Part shown: positions 27,401 to 35,734 of the stretch, one piece after another
Layout of the letters: the number at the start of each line of letters is the position of its first letter
How positions within the stretch are numbered: the first letter of the stretch is position 1
Assembly (NCBI RefSeq): GCF_032854445.1
Contig: NC_088301.1
Location: 30,490,402-30,554,401, forward strand
DNA length: 64,000 nt
Origin: Liolophura sinensis
Taxonomy: Eukaryota > Mollusca > Polyplacophora > Chitonida > Chitonidae
Direction: 5' to 3'
Position numbers and translations under genes: made by a program
Notes under the pieces: generated by a model
Seen by the model: only the letters and a program-made list of their open reading frames with translations
Database searches by the model: none
Told to the model about the DNA's origin: nothing

Positions 27401-29177
27401 TTTGTTTTTTAGCTGAGAGCTGCCGTTGAAGTTTGCTCTGCTCTTGCTGCAGTTCTTGTGAGAGAGTGTTAAACTTTTGTAGAAGTTGTTGCAATTCTGA
27501 GCTACTGCTAGCGGGAATTCGAGGTATAGAGTAGATAACGTCATTGTCATCCTGGTCAGTGTATTCACTGGATGTACTGGTAAAACCGCCTGCGCCCGTG
27601 TAAGTCTCATGGTCTGATGCAAATCCCCGTGGGTCTGCACGTCGAGACTGCAGATAGGCAGCAACTTCAGAATCGGAGTTGTAACACTCTGGTGAATGAC
27701 TTCTAGGTAAGCGACCATATTTCGTCTTGGCATGTAACAATCCACGCAGCGCCTTATCCTGCGATCGCCCTCGATCACGTTCCGCATCGTAATATCCTTT
27801 GTGAGAAGCATAATCCCTGATTGCGTGGACATTTGCATAGGATTCACCATACAACGCCCTCAATTCACTATCAGAGGAGTAGTCTGGAGATATGTGCGTT
27901 GTCCGTCCACTCAAACTTGCCGAGCGAGGTGGCATCTTGCGATACCCTCCCTCTCCCAGAGAATACTTCAAGTACTCACGGTCACCTGCTGCAGTGTCGC
28001 TATGGTAATGAGCGGACTGAGCCCCTGCCCCTGATCCTGAAGTCTGGGGCGAGTCTATATTAATATCAACAGTGTGCCACCCGTATCTACCTACATAAGG
28101 CTGGTCTCTTATATGCTGAGCACCACGAACCACCGACCCCTCACTGGTATGGCTAGACACAGTACTGTCCACCGAATCATCTCGTAGCAATCGTGCTTCA
28201 GCTCTCTGAGGTGAAATAAATATACTGGCATATGATGGCGGCTTGGAACTACGAGGCGGTGGTGGAGCCGGATCTTTTTTGGGTGGGGTTTGTGTGTAAG
28301 CTGAACTGTAATCCCGCTGCTGATTAGGACTAGATGTTGTACTGTAGTCATCTGGACATTTTTCTGTCATTTCCAGTGCGGTGGCTGAACTGGAACGTCC
28401 CTTTTTAAGAACAACAATAGGTGGCTGTTCCTCGATGTCTGTGCTGGCAAGAGCTGGGCATGATGCATTTTTATTGCAGTTTTTCTTAGTGCGGATAGTC
28501 AGAACTAATTTTTTAGGAATAGACATAAGTATAACCACATCATCTAGAGACATTTTTGTAACGGTCACATTATTGACAGTGAGAATCTCATCACCTACAT
28601 GTAACAGGCCGTTGCTCTCGGCAACCGTTCCCATCTGAATGCGTGATATGAACACTCCATCTTGCCTATCCATGCCATTGCCTTCGCGAATGTAAAATCC
28701 CAATGTCTGGCCTGGCCGCTTCAGAATTTCCACAGTCTGAACTACTGATGAATCATCCATGATTTCGGATTTCTTTATGCCCATCTCAAAGCCTCCATTA
28801 TTGGGAGCTCGGTTGCCGCGTCCTTCGTGTCGTGGACTGGCTTTGGGGCTGGCAGAGCTTGTCCGAACCCGGCTTTTACGGTCTTTTGGGGGAGTGGTGC
28901 TAGCAGAGCTCTTTCCTCCGCATTGACGCTCCTGCCCTTTAGAGCTGGAAGTGCTATGTGACTTAGAAGGCTGCTCACTTGCTTTATGTGAAATCTCTGG
29001 AGGTGGTGTGGTAGTGTGATGCTGCTGCCGATGTCGCTGAGCCTGCGCCTTGTCTGTCAGCCGGCCGCCTTGCACAGTCGTTCTCACACCCGACACGCCG
29101 CCACGCTCGTCCTCGCCTTTCGCTTCTGTCAAACGTTTTTCTTTTCCTGTTTTTAGCCTCGCAGTGCCTTGTGCCAT
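334..29177 (-). CDS. syd-1: SYD-1 / RhoGAP100F-like synaptic Rho GTPase-activating protein (five coding exons)
   Basis: Spliced CDS on the minus strand: 29177-27398, 7544-6411, 4022-3862, 1645-1435, 443-334. The total is 3396 nt, or 1131 residues plus stop, and every junction is GT-AG and phase-compatible. Domain order is PDZ (about 147-233, carboxylate loop TLGFYI at 158-163), a proline-rich stretch with PPPPR (297-316), a coiled coil (558-593), C2 (about 763-876) and RhoGAP (about 895-1085). PDZ-C2-RhoGAP is the architecture of invertebrate SYD-1 and Drosophila RhoGAP100F; vertebrate SYDE proteins keep C2 and RhoGAP but lack the PDZ. SYD-1 family proteins organise presynaptic active zones. 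The residues corresponding to the GAP arginine finger (R935, in GIYRLCG), the lysine of LKDYLRELPEPL (K975) and the asparagine of NLAVCFGP (N1051) are all present, so GAP activity is plausible. The N-terminus is less certain: a splice acceptor lies 15 nt upstream of the ATG, so a 5' exon exists that I could not place. Confidence 0.93.
751..945 (-). repeat. Old diverged SINE copy (family A)
   Basis: The block resembles the SINE family described at 1034-1294. It has the tail-side core (GCTCAAGAATATTTCACTTA near 770-790) and the later TTCCCACATACGAC-like segment near 915-930, separated by unrelated or strongly diverged sequence. No target-site duplication is visible. Orientation is inferred from the core. 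Confidence 0.6.
1034..1294 (-). mobile_element. tRNA-derived SINE (family A), full length with 14-bp target-site duplication
   Basis: Read on the minus strand, the element starts GGCCTCCGTAGTTCAGTTGG, a tRNA-like A box. A B-box-like GGTTCAATTCC equivalent follows (degenerate here), then a conserved core containing a GGGCTCTGCCCGG inverted repeat and the CACCAATCAAATAAA tail. It is flanked by TTCGGACAAATTTT at 1020-1033 and 1295-1308, a perfect direct repeat expected of LINE-mediated insertion. It sits inside the last syd-1 intron in the same orientation as the gene. The family could be a V-SINE/RUDI-like or Meta-SINE type; I cannot decide without a library search. Confidence 0.9.
1435..1645 (-). 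CDS. syd-1: syd-1-like coding exon 4 (RhoGAP C-terminal half)
   Basis: The acceptor TTATTGTCTTTCAG ends at 1646 and the donor G|GTATGT is at 1434-1429. The exon is 211 nt, starts in phase 0 (GAT ACC ATG) and ends after one base of a codon. It encodes residues 1026-1095, including the RhoGAP motif NKMTVSNLAVCFGPVLL (about 1045-1061), in which the Asn of NLA corresponds to the conserved GAP-stabilising asparagine. It ends with LLEIWADDG, the usual last helix of the domain. The open frame continues past the donor for a while, which is intron read-through rather than coding. Confidence 0.93.
1646..3266 (-). other. syd-1 intron 3, distal part
   Basis: This is intron sequence between exons 4 and 3. 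It is AT-rich, with poly-A runs near 2570-2592 and scattered ACATGTA motifs. Around 2145-2225 there is a possible inverted-repeat element remnant (GGCCGGGTTGTTCAAA-like), too diverged to call. No exon-like signals were found. Confidence 0.5.
3267..3894 (-). repeat. 43-44 bp minisatellite built from the exon 3 / intron 3 junction
   Basis: About 13 intronic units and one exonic unit lie head to tail. The plus-strand consensus begins GATCAACTCACCAGGTAGG and ends TAGACATTCTCTATACT. Unit starts include 3267, 3311, 3376, 3419 and 3462, continuing to 3851. The unit at 3851-3894 contains the real end of exon 3 and its donor (GTGAGT at 3861-3856). Nearly every other unit keeps GTGAGT, or GTAAGT in two copies, followed by TGATC. 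One unit near 3311 is expanded to about 65 bp and has two such sites. The array therefore arose by duplicating coding sequence plus the 5' splice site. Confidence 0.92.
3862..4022 (-). CDS. syd-1: syd-1-like coding exon 3 (RhoGAP middle)
   Basis: The acceptor ACTTGTTTCAG ends at 4023 and the donor CAG|GTGAGT begins at 3861. The exon is 161 nt; its first two bases complete the Gly codon from exon 2 and it ends in phase 0. It encodes residues 973-1025, starting with VLKDYLRELPEPLVTNALYQ, the most characteristic RhoGAP motif, whose Lys975 matches the conserved GAP lysine. The exon was too short to stand out as an open frame and was found by splice phase and motif. Its 3' end is the source of the adjoining minisatellite. 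Confidence 0.95.
4023..6410 (-). other. syd-1 intron 2
   Basis: About 2.4 kb separate exons 2 and 3. The sequence is AT-rich with many ACATGTA motifs (for example 5165-5175, 6250-6257). No repeat family, RNA gene or further exon could be supported. The open frame at 5225-5560 on the plus strand has no recognisable motif and is taken as chance. Confidence 0.6.
6411..7544 (-). CDS. syd-1: syd-1-like coding exon 2 (linker, C2 domain, RhoGAP start)
   Basis: The acceptor GTTTGACAG ends at 7545 and the donor ACAG|GTAAGT begins at 6410. The exon is 1134 nt, starts with two bases that complete a codon (G|TT, Val594) and ends after one base. It encodes residues 594-972: a Ser/Thr/Pro-rich linker with a short Gln/His run (QEQHQQQHPQPH, about 670-681), then a C2 domain from about 763 (MLGVHILTGQGLK, later FDWDECFDLEL and LVYNWDP) and the first part of RhoGAP (from about 895). 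The arginine finger is R935 in SVGIYRLCGSAKRK. The frame is open upstream of the acceptor for three codons only. C2 domains of this family are generally thought not to need calcium; I have not assessed the binding loops. Confidence 0.96.
8129..8331 (-). mobile_element. 5'-truncated SINE (family A) with 13-bp target-site duplication
   Basis: The element has the family A core and (TTTA)n tail but stops at GAACTCACAGCAGCC, so the A-box half of the tRNA head is missing. It is flanked by ATTAAACATATGA at 8116-8128 and 8332-8344. Truncation together with an intact duplication points to incomplete reverse transcription at insertion rather than later deletion. Confidence 0.9.
8418..8637 (+). repeat. 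Dispersed repeat C, copy 1
   Basis: The block shares AATTCCTCACCCTATTCG at its start and GAATAAACACCTTGCAAACAT near its end with the block at 22289-22483, and in inverted orientation with 25568-25757. It is about 200 bp, non-coding and of unknown family. Boundaries are approximate. Confidence 0.75.
9319..9399. promoter_or_regulatory. Cluster of CCAAT-type boxes with an octamer motif
   Basis: Three GATTGG (inverse CCAAT) sites lie at about 9320, 9352 and 9394, with an octamer ATGCAAAT at 9334-9341. A further ATGCAAAT lies near 9190. This resembles an enhancer or an internal promoter inside the long intron, but such short motifs also occur by chance. Confidence 0.25.
9544..9570. repeat. Short perfect inverted repeat
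   Basis: GTGTATACCAA is followed, after a 5-nt loop, by TTGGTATACAC, an 11-bp perfect stem. No surrounding gene or terminator role is apparent. Confidence 0.5.
10040..10625. repeat. Degenerate tandem repeat, period roughly 120-130 bp
   Basis: Sub-blocks such as GCTTAACCTGCCAT, TGCATTTACACACC and ACCTTCAATCCATG recur four to five times in the same order, separated by A-rich runs. Units are diverged in length and sequence. No coding potential is seen. Confidence 0.65.
12251..12500 (-). mobile_element. SINE family A, near full length, diverged
   Basis: It has the tail-side core (TACTCAAGAATATTTCACTC), the GCAGAGCCCGGGGGAAACCC segment and a decayed tRNA-like head at the high-coordinate end. No clear target-site duplication is seen, which fits an older insertion. 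Confidence 0.8.
13118..13166 (-). CDS. Candidate 49-nt alternative exon of the syd-1-like gene
   Basis: On the minus strand, a strong acceptor (TCTCTTTTTTGCAG, ending at 13167) is followed by 49 nt and a donor G|GTAAGC (13117-13112). The exon has two possible readings. Used as a first coding exon it offers ATG GAG ACA and reads METSGLNLHDEFQS, ending in phase 1 and joining exon 2 in frame; that would give a protein lacking the PDZ. If spliced between exons 1 and 2, the phase from exon 1 reads EDNGDKRPKPS then TGA, which would end the protein after the PDZ and coiled coil or act as a poison exon. No transcript evidence is available here, so the exon is inferred from splice signals and phase only. 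Confidence 0.45.
13307..13566 (+). mobile_element. SINE family A, full length
   Basis: It starts GGGGCCTCCGTGGCCTTGTGGTTAG-like (A box) and has the B-box segment GAGTTCAAGTCC at about 13372-13383. The core follows, including GGGCTCTGCCTGG, and the element ends CAATCAAATAAATAAAT. It is opposite in orientation to the host gene. The tRNA-like head is well preserved but the core has substitutions and a short insertion of ACATGTATG type. Confidence 0.88.
14692..14991. mobile_element. 300-bp fold-back element made of three hairpin repeats
   Basis: The ends are inverted repeats: ATTAGAGACCTTTAGTTA at the left and TAACTAAAGGTCTCTAAT at the right, 18 bp and perfect. Inside, a unit of about 80 bp occurs three times. 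Each unit is itself palindromic (arms ACTTCAAACTTCTAG and CTAGTTTGAAGT around GGTAAACTGAATTAGTTTACC-like centres). It has no coding capacity, as in MITEs or fold-back elements. No convincing target-site duplication was found. Confidence 0.75.
15189..15340. repeat. Tandem repeat of about 31 bp with C-runs
   Basis: Four to five units of ATGTCAGCAACCAGTAAAGT are followed by poly-C of variable length. The C-tracts reach 13 bases and could cause assembly errors. It is non-coding. Confidence 0.85.
16560..17010. other. Candidate conserved non-coding block in intron 1
   Basis: This is about 450 bp of complex, repeat-free sequence, less AT-rich and poorer in ACATGTA than its surroundings, and open on both strands (98 codons plus, 120 codons minus). 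Neither translation shows a recognised motif and there are no clear flanking splice signals. I list it as a possible enhancer-type element on composition alone. Confidence 0.25.
17731..17763 (-). repeat. SINE family A core fragment
   Basis: It contains only the CGCCATACTCAAGAATATTT segment and a few bases beyond. It is too short to judge truncation. Confidence 0.7.
22289..22483 (+). repeat. Dispersed repeat C, copy 2
   Basis: Same order of blocks as 8418-8637: AATTCCTCACCCTATTCGCA, then a TTGGATTTGCCAG-like segment, GGCTTCACAA and GAATAAACACCTTGCAAACAT. It is of unknown family. Confidence 0.75.
22529..22745 (-). mobile_element. SINE family A with internal deletion
   Basis: Tail, core and tRNA-like head are present, but the segment between TTGCTGGC and GACCGCAT, which normally holds CCTTCCCACGTACG and the B box, is missing. 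It ends near GGCCTCGGAGGCGC. Confidence 0.8.
23366..23485 (+). repeat. Dispersed repeat D, copy 1
   Basis: It shares TTTTGTCCATGACTAA, TTCTGAGAGTTCTAT and GATTTTAGAAAGG with 26278-26375. The phrase TTGTCCATGACTAAC is doubled in this copy. It is of unknown type and non-coding. Confidence 0.65.
24675..24735 (-). repeat. SINE family B tail-side fragment
   Basis: GGGGTTTACATCATACTTGA and AATTTTTCAGTCATATGA match the tail side of the family B elements at 34296-34638 and 57838-58169. Confidence 0.65.
25568..25757 (-). repeat. Dispersed repeat C, copy 3 (inverted)
   Basis: Its reverse complement carries AACACATTGGTTGGATTGGC, GGCTTCACAA and GAAATAAACACCTTGCAAA in the same order as copies 1 and 2. 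Three copies within one intron suggest a low- to mid-copy mobile family. Confidence 0.7.
26278..26375 (+). repeat. Dispersed repeat D, copy 2
   Basis: GATTTTGTCCATGACTAA and GGGAGTTCTATTGATTTTAG pair it with 23366-23485. A short ACATGTA insertion follows. Confidence 0.65.
27398..29177 (-). CDS. syd-1: syd-1-like coding exon 1 (N-terminal region, PDZ domain, coiled coil)
   Basis: This is an open frame of 593 codons plus one base, ending at the donor AGAG|GTGAGT (27397-27392). The N-terminus (1-145) is basic, Ser/Thr/Pro-rich and low complexity. The PDZ domain spans about 147-233 (VEILKRPGQTLGFYIREGNG, then VGDEILTVNNV), with TLGF in place of the usual GLGF loop. A disordered region follows with a proline-rich PPPPR segment (297-316) and many Tyr/Ser-rich stretches. 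The last 36 residues form a Gln/Leu-rich coiled coil (558-593). Continuation of the frame past the donor to 27219 is intronic read-through. ATG at 29177-29175 is the first Met after the acceptor at 29193. Confidence 0.95.
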
Positions 29178-29192
29178 CGAATCCTCTTCTTC
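29178..29192 (-). other. Exon start upstream of the ATG: acceptor site and 5' UTR (or coding) remnant
   Basis: A strong acceptor (GTTCTCTCTTTTTCTCTAG, AG at 29194-29193) lies 15 nt before the ATG. The 15 nt read E-E-E-D-S in frame, and the TAG formed by the acceptor is the in-frame stop in unspliced sequence. At least one further 5' exon therefore exists. It may be non-coding or may extend the protein. Confidence 0.7.
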
Positions 29193-30014
29193 CTAGAGAA
29201 AAAGAGAGAACATAGATCGGGTTTAGCAGGCCCAGTAACCTGGGGAAAAATCCAACATCTTACACGAACATTCTTCAATTATTTGTACAAAAATCGATAA
29301 CATTCCCAACCACCAAACAGCCATGGTCGGCCAGCGGACAGCACTTATTTTACCTCATTGAAAAAAGAGCTCCTAACGGAGCAAATTATTCTTGCATGCA
29401 AACGAAACAGAACATACATTATTTCAACATTCCGTTGTTGACCACTTATTCGAGGCCAGCCCTGCAGTTCTTCCTTCTTGTTCTCTCATATTTCAATAAA
29501 ATCCCGCACACAATCGGTCGATAAGATGCCGGCATTCGATTTTCTTTCCGAAAGATGACAGAATGGACTATATATATACCATGAGCTCAGTTTCTAAGGA
29601 AGCGACTCAGCTCGCTTCGCGGTAAAGGGGAGAAAACTGCAGCATATCTTGGCCGACCCCGTTTTAATGAATTATAATGTAGGGATGACATCATTCATAG
29701 ACATTTTCAGCTGGGCAGCCAATCACAAGCCATTTGTCCACTTACATGAATTAACCATCTATCTTTGATTATCATACTCAAACGGCAAGAATAAAACGAC
29801 GTGGGTGAAAAGAAATGGTCAATACGTGGGTGAAATAAATCGGCATATCAAGTGGAAGTCCAACGGATAATCCCAGCTTAACGTCATACCGGTATATATA
29901 TATATTTATAAAATTGGACGTGGCTTACAGATGTTATTGGACGGCACCAGTAGTGTGAACATACGTGCGCAAGTTTATAATCTTTCAGTGATATCTTAAG
30001 ACCTGTCAAACTAA

Positions 30015-30040
30015 ATAGGCCTATATATATATAGGCCTAT
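30015..30040. repeat. 26-bp perfect palindrome
   Basis: ATAGGCCTATAT pairs with ATATAGGCCTAT around a TA centre with no mismatch. It is probably a slipped AT repeat trapped between AGGCCT sites. Confidence 0.8.
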
Positions 30041-32085
30041 GAATTCGGCGAGTACATTGCGTGGTATATACTTGTGCAATTAATCACACTGCTAGCCATG
30101 TTGTAGTCCCTCAACGTAAGTTCGTAACAAATGTACTGTTGGCGAACATAGAACCCCATACTAGATAGATACATGTAAATGCAGACTAGCTGTAAAGCGC
30201 CGGGTGTCTCAGTGGGTCCTTCTTCACATGAATCTCACAACGTTGGTCTCTGCCCTAATAAAAAATGATGCTATATATAAGTACCTCTTGTCACTGTTGT
30301 TTTTTTGTCAGAATCCACACGTAACTATACCAATGTAAACCATGAGAACACCATTTATTTTACAGGTAGGGGCCTACGATCATGCATGCATTTGACGGTC
30401 GGTGCTATATATACGTCCACTTGGTCGAAGGTTTGTGACTACTCATATACATGGTATATACAGGTCCCTGTCACCTGTTTCCTCTACATGCATGGCTCCA
30501 CCCATATAAATATAGCTCTACAGTTCATATCTCTGGGTTTTATTATGTCGATATATGGAACCTGCTCAATGAGGTTTATAGCAATACAATTTATAGCCTA
30601 GTTAGACGCAAAGCCGGCTTCCACACATCCATGGCTCTAGTGATCGATCGACAACCATGTATGTTGTCCAGCCATGCGAAAGGATTTGTAATAATAAGGT
30701 GCACCGGTTCTGAGTTTATGATGTAGTTCCAGACCCAGACAGCTTAATTCTCCACTGTCCTCAGTCGTTTGTATACATCTGTGTAGTTGCTCAGGACATT
30801 CCTTCTTATGGATATATGAATGGATTTTTTGGCACGTTTTTATCGTACCGAGGCACTGGTATCGGTAAGCCCGCAAACAATGAGTAAAACAGTTTGCCAC
30901 CTCAAATTTCTGCCATTCTTAACAATTTAGAAACTCCAAATTTATTATAAGATAACTGCCTACGGCAAATACGTGGATGTCGCCAATCTCGCCTGGTCCT
31001 TAATGCCGTTTATTGCACTCCAATCACGGCGAACTTACTGAAATATCCCAAAGGTTTGATGTTCTTAACAAATGTCCTTATGACTAATTTATTATCATTA
31101 TTATGGATTACGCTTTCTAAATGACATTTACCGGTACTCATATGAAATTTCCAAAGGTTTTTTTTTCACTCAAAAAACCAACGCACATGCGTATACGCTA
31201 TTAACACAATCGTGTGTGCTGAGTTAGGCAGTTTTAATTTTGTATACGTTTTCTCACAGCAAAGCACATTGATCAGCGGTCCGTGGGCTGGCCTGTAGTT
31301 TGTCACCTGTCAGCTGAGCACATGGGGTCTTGTCTGATCAGTCGGTGGTATCTATTTTAAGTCCATTCTTCCAACTCCCCCACGAAAATAGCACGAATGT
31401 CAAGAAACGCTCGTAGGTTCTCAGCCATCATTTAAATCACCCACGTGCATGGGCTCTGCATATTAAACATAGGCCTACGCTATTTTATATGAGTTCGACG
31501 CCCAGCCTAGTCCATATATACTAACTGTATATGAATAAGTTAGAGCCCTGTCATGAACTACGCTTTACCAATATCCGAAAGGTTCCTCGTGTGTGCTTAA
31601 ATGAAGGTATATACATGTATATATATATATATATTTGTTGCGGGGTGGGGTAACTCTCATTTCAAGCAACGCTGTTGCATGTGAGAGTAACGGGTTAAAA
31701 CAGCCCGAAATGAAGGTATATGTTATCATTTTATATTTGATATCATGGGATCATATGATGCTGTGGGACATGATCTTCTTGATTTTCGCTCCCATTTTGA
31801 CTAGGATCTTTCAAGCCATTAAAACAAGAAGGCCTAAATTTCTTTCGAGCCATATAATGCAACTAACTCACAAATATGTGGTTAATGTGTACAGTATGAC
31901 CATAGAAATCCACGAACAGTAAAGAAACAACTTCCTACCTGTAGGGTATACATACACTGTTCTTATTTGTATGAATCGAATAATTTGATTCTAATTCGAA
32001 ATTATAGATTTTCAGACGTCACCGTTACAAAAACATGTATATGTGTAGTGCTATACTTATCTGGAGAAAAGTATATACCTGGGAT

Positions 32086-32208
32086 GAGCAACTTGCAGAT
32101 GTTCCGTGGGCTCTCCCCCCCCCCCCCCCAATGCTCTGTCCAGTTTCGTATAAGTGAAATATTTTTGAATATAGGACATAAAATACCAATCAAGTAAATA
32201 AATAATGT
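32086..32208 (+). mobile_element. SINE family A, 3' fragment interrupted by a C-tract
   Basis: It begins near GCAACTTGCAGATGTTCCGT, has a run of about 15 C in place of the core inverted repeat, then CGTATAAGTGAAATATTTTT and the CAATCAAGTAAATAAATAA tail. The head is missing. Confidence 0.8.
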
Positions 32209-34295
32209 GGAGGAACAAGATGACCTTGTATAAGGTTTTGTCTTCTTCATGTGAAGGCAGTGTAGGGTAAATCCTGTTTTACACTGCATGTAGTGTTCTT
32301 GAGGCACGGCATTAAATCCCGGTAAATTAAAGTGTGAGCCTCCAGAATAATTGTTATATATGTGTGTGTTGAAACTGAACAGTGCTGTCAGAATATATGA
32401 AAAACTATGCAATATCTCGCATGGTCTAAATCTACAGTGCAAAACGAAACTTGGACTTGATCTACAGCTTGTTACGATAAGGCCAATCAAATCAGGTTCC
32501 CAAGTAATACGACGAACCGTTTTGAACAAAATTCAGAAACTTTTAAAGTCTAAAAAAAGAAAAAAAAAAAAAGACCAAAAAGGGCAAAGTTTAGACCACA
32601 GTGGACAAACAGCGGGAAACTCAAACTTTATTTATAACATACAACCTAACTGATTTATAACATACAACCTAACTTGAATCCACATACTGGTACCAATTTT
32701 CAATTAAATATACTGATATGACAAACTTTATTGAAGTATAAAAAAAGCCCGTAAAACCTGGCTGCCGAAGTCTACAACAGAACAAAATGGCTATCATTTT
32801 TCGAGCTCCAACAGCCACATATTTTTTGAAAATGGACGAAGTCATTGCAAACTCGTTCTTGATTTATACCTTGTCACAGTCATTTATATAAGTTTGAATT
32901 GAAATGCAATGAGCAGTTATGAAAAAAAACGTCCGGAAGACTTTTTCATTACTGTTTTGGCAGACCTACGGCATAACCTACTGTTTTTCCTAGGTACTGG
33001 TTGGGTGTCAGTAAAGAAGCACAGTTATCTAAAATTAACAATATCTACGACTAACATGATTTGCGAGTTTCATCTTCAGTATGATTTCGTCATTAACAAT
33101 GCATGTGTGCACATATACATGTGCATAAAATTAATTCCATGAAATAAAACAGACATAATTTCAGTCTTTGCTATTGCTTTTAATTTACGTGCATGTTTTT
33201 TAAATAAAAGGGTCATTCTACGATTAAAACAAAAGGTTATGCAGCATGTACAATTGCTATATTTATATATGATCCAGCTTTGTGGCGATTATTGATTGAC
33301 TAAATACATACTGCCCACTTCATTTCCAGTGTGATAGATACAGTTATGCACACTTATGATCCTTCATCAATAAAATGTCCCCGTATCATTACATCAAGAT
33401 ATCACTCCCGAGGTAGAAGGTGACAGAGCACAGTAAACAAAAACTAGGCTCAGTTTATGACGGCATTAATAAACACATTAATGGCGGTCTCTTCACGCCT
33501 ATTCGCCCGAATCCCGAATTTTGATTTCCCAAGTGGAAGTTATATATGATAAACTTATGGTAAATACTTCCCTTAGGGCCAATTTACGTTATCGCCTTTG
33601 GAATTGCGGACTCTATTAAGCTATACATAAGTGTGTACATTGAAATCGGTAAAGAAGAATCAATTGCACATCTATGATTATCTATTTTCGCTTCAACTTC
33701 AGTTGCATTCAAGAATATTTTGGTGCATTTAGAACATTACAATGTATAAACTCCCTTTCCTTTACCAGATGGGATTTTTTTTTTCACAACGAAGATATAC
33801 AAGAAGTGGCAAGATCACGCATGCTATATCTGAAATATTATTGGAGGACATTTCTGAGGAATTAACGGAGCTTGATACTCCTTACAACACATGCGTCGCT
33901 CTCTACCTTTCACTGCCACCACTAGTGAATTTTGTCCAGAAATTCTTAACATCGCCGAGGTCACTGGGGTCACGGTGATGAGACAGGGAGTGATGTCAGA
34001 AAACACTGACAATCCGTTTCAACCTTTGCCTCCTACAATACACTATACACATGCATTCTCTTTATGTAGAGGGTGCACAACATGATACAACCAAAATCTG
34101 AAACAATTACATTCATGCATGCTGATTATATAGTTCAGCGAGAGGAGGCAAGTGATGAGGCTAAGCCTAACAAGCCCAGGTGCGTCTCGTAGGCTCCAAT
34201 GGTCAAGCTTGTCTATTGGTGGCAGTGATGTAAAGTGAAAGGTAGAGAGCGACGCACGCGCCGTAAGGAATTTGAGATTGACGGCGAAACATAGA

Positions 34296-34638
34296 TTTGC
34301 TTGAGTGAGTGCTTGGAGTTTTAACGTCGTACTTAACAATTTTTCAGTCATATGATGACGAAGGAATCCTTAGAGTGCATGTTATGTTCCTCCTGGATGC
34401 ATGACAGATTCCCACCGCTCTTCTATCTAGTGCTGCTTCACTTAGACGCCTTACCGAAGGCAAGTAAAGCGCTCCGGCGGAGCCACTATACTGATACGGG
34501 TCAATCAGTCGTTGCGCTATTCCCTTCATGCTAAACGCCAAGCGAGGAAGTTACAACTTCCTTCTTTTAAGGTCTTAGGTGTGACTCGACCCAGTATTGA
34601 CCCTGGATCTACCGCTCCCGAAGCGGACCTTCTACCAA
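34296..34638 (-). mobile_element. SINE family B (tRNA-like head), copy 1
   Basis: On the minus strand it runs from a head containing GGGAGCGGTAGATCCAGGGT (B-box region), through GGAAGTTGTAACTTCCTC-like and GCCTTCGGTAAGGCG blocks, to a tail AACTCCAAGCACTCACTCA. The same order occurs in the copy at 57838-58169. The 5' head stops at about 34638. Short open frames inside it are not genes. Confidence 0.85.
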
Positions 34639-34924
34639 CATAGATTTGATTTATAGTGGAACATATTAACTCCAGTGCTGATATTTATCAAGCAACTGAA
34701 GACTGAAGTCACAGTGTAAGTGCTTAGCAAAACAATTTTAGGAACAGGAAAGGACACAAGTTGTGTTAAGGACATCGTTCAGCAGTAAAGAACCAGTGTA
34801 CAAAGTTTAACCTTCTTATATATAAAGCAAAAAAATTTTTGTAGCTGTGTTTGAATATTTCACTTAAGCAATGACGTTTGATAAATATGGGCCCTGGTTA
34901 CCTAAGCTATATCTGAACAAGACA

Positions 34925-35660
34925 ACGATTCACTGGTGAGAAACTTTAGGTTTGTCATATACCTGGTGAGCTGCTTTACGTTTGTCAGATACCTGGTGAG
35001 ATCCTTTAGGTTTGTCAGATACCTGTTGAGATGCTTTAGGTTTGTTAGATACTTAGTGATATGCTTTAGGATTGTCTGATACTTAGTGATATGCTTTAGG
35101 ATTGTCTGATACTTAGTGAGATGCTTTAGGTTTGTCAGATACCTGTTGAGATGCTTTAGGTTTGTCAGATACCTGGTGAGATGCTTTAGGTTTGCCAGAC
35201 ACCTGGTGAGTTGCTTTAGGTTTGTCAGATACCTGGTGAGATGGTGCAGGTTTGTCAGATACCTGGTGAGATGCTTTAGGTTTGCCAGATATCTGGTGAG
35301 ATGCTTTAGGTTTGTTAGATACTTAGTGATATGCTTTAGGATTGTCTGATACTTAGTGAGATGCTTTAGGTTTGTCAGATACCTGGTGAGGTGCTGAAGG
35401 GTTGTCAGATACCTAGTGAGATGCTTTAGGTTTGTCATATACCTGGTGAGTTGCTTTAAGTTTGTCAGATACCTGGTGAGATGCTTTAGGTTTTTCAGAT
35501 ACCTGGTGAGATGCTTTTAGGTTTGTCAGATACCTGGTGAGATGCTTTAGGCTTGTCAGATACCTGGTGAGATGGTGGAGGTTTGTCAAATACCTGGCGA
35601 CGTGCTGCAGGTTTGGCAAATACCTAGTGACATGCTTTTAGATTTGTCAAATATCTGGTG
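34925..35660 (-). repeat. 30-bp minisatellite, array 1
   Basis: About 24 units of TTTGTCAGATACCTGGTGAG plus ATGCTTTAGG lie head to tail (plus-strand reading). Because the period is divisible by three, several frames stay open and give decapeptide repeats (minus strand LKHLTRYLTN and KASHQVSDKP; plus strand RCFRFVRYLV). Variant units with ACTTAGTGAG introduce a stop at the same place in the KASHQVSDKP frame. No start, splice or signal-peptide context supports a gene. Confidence 0.93.
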
Positions 35661-35734
35661 AGAAACGACCTCCAACCACCCACCAACCTCTCAAAGGGTG
35701 TATTTCTTAAATTAAACGCATTTGTAATCAGTAA

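Larger units (their letters stand above)
29193..34295. other. Upstream flank / 5' intron of the syd-1-like gene
   Basis: This stretch should contain the missing 5' exon and promoter, but I could not identify either with confidence. Donor-like sites on the minus strand occur near 29740 (CAT|GTAAGT) and 31935 (ACAG|GTAGGA), and a TATA-like run lies at about 29568-29580. A 26-bp perfect palindrome lies at 30015-30040 and an AT microsatellite at 31617-31634. No open frame shows a recognisable domain. Confidence 0.45.

Noticed and set aside
34902-35438. 178-codon minus-strand open frame in minisatellite array 1
   Set aside because: It consists only of 30-bp repeat units, and other frames are open too. 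There is no start context or unique domain.
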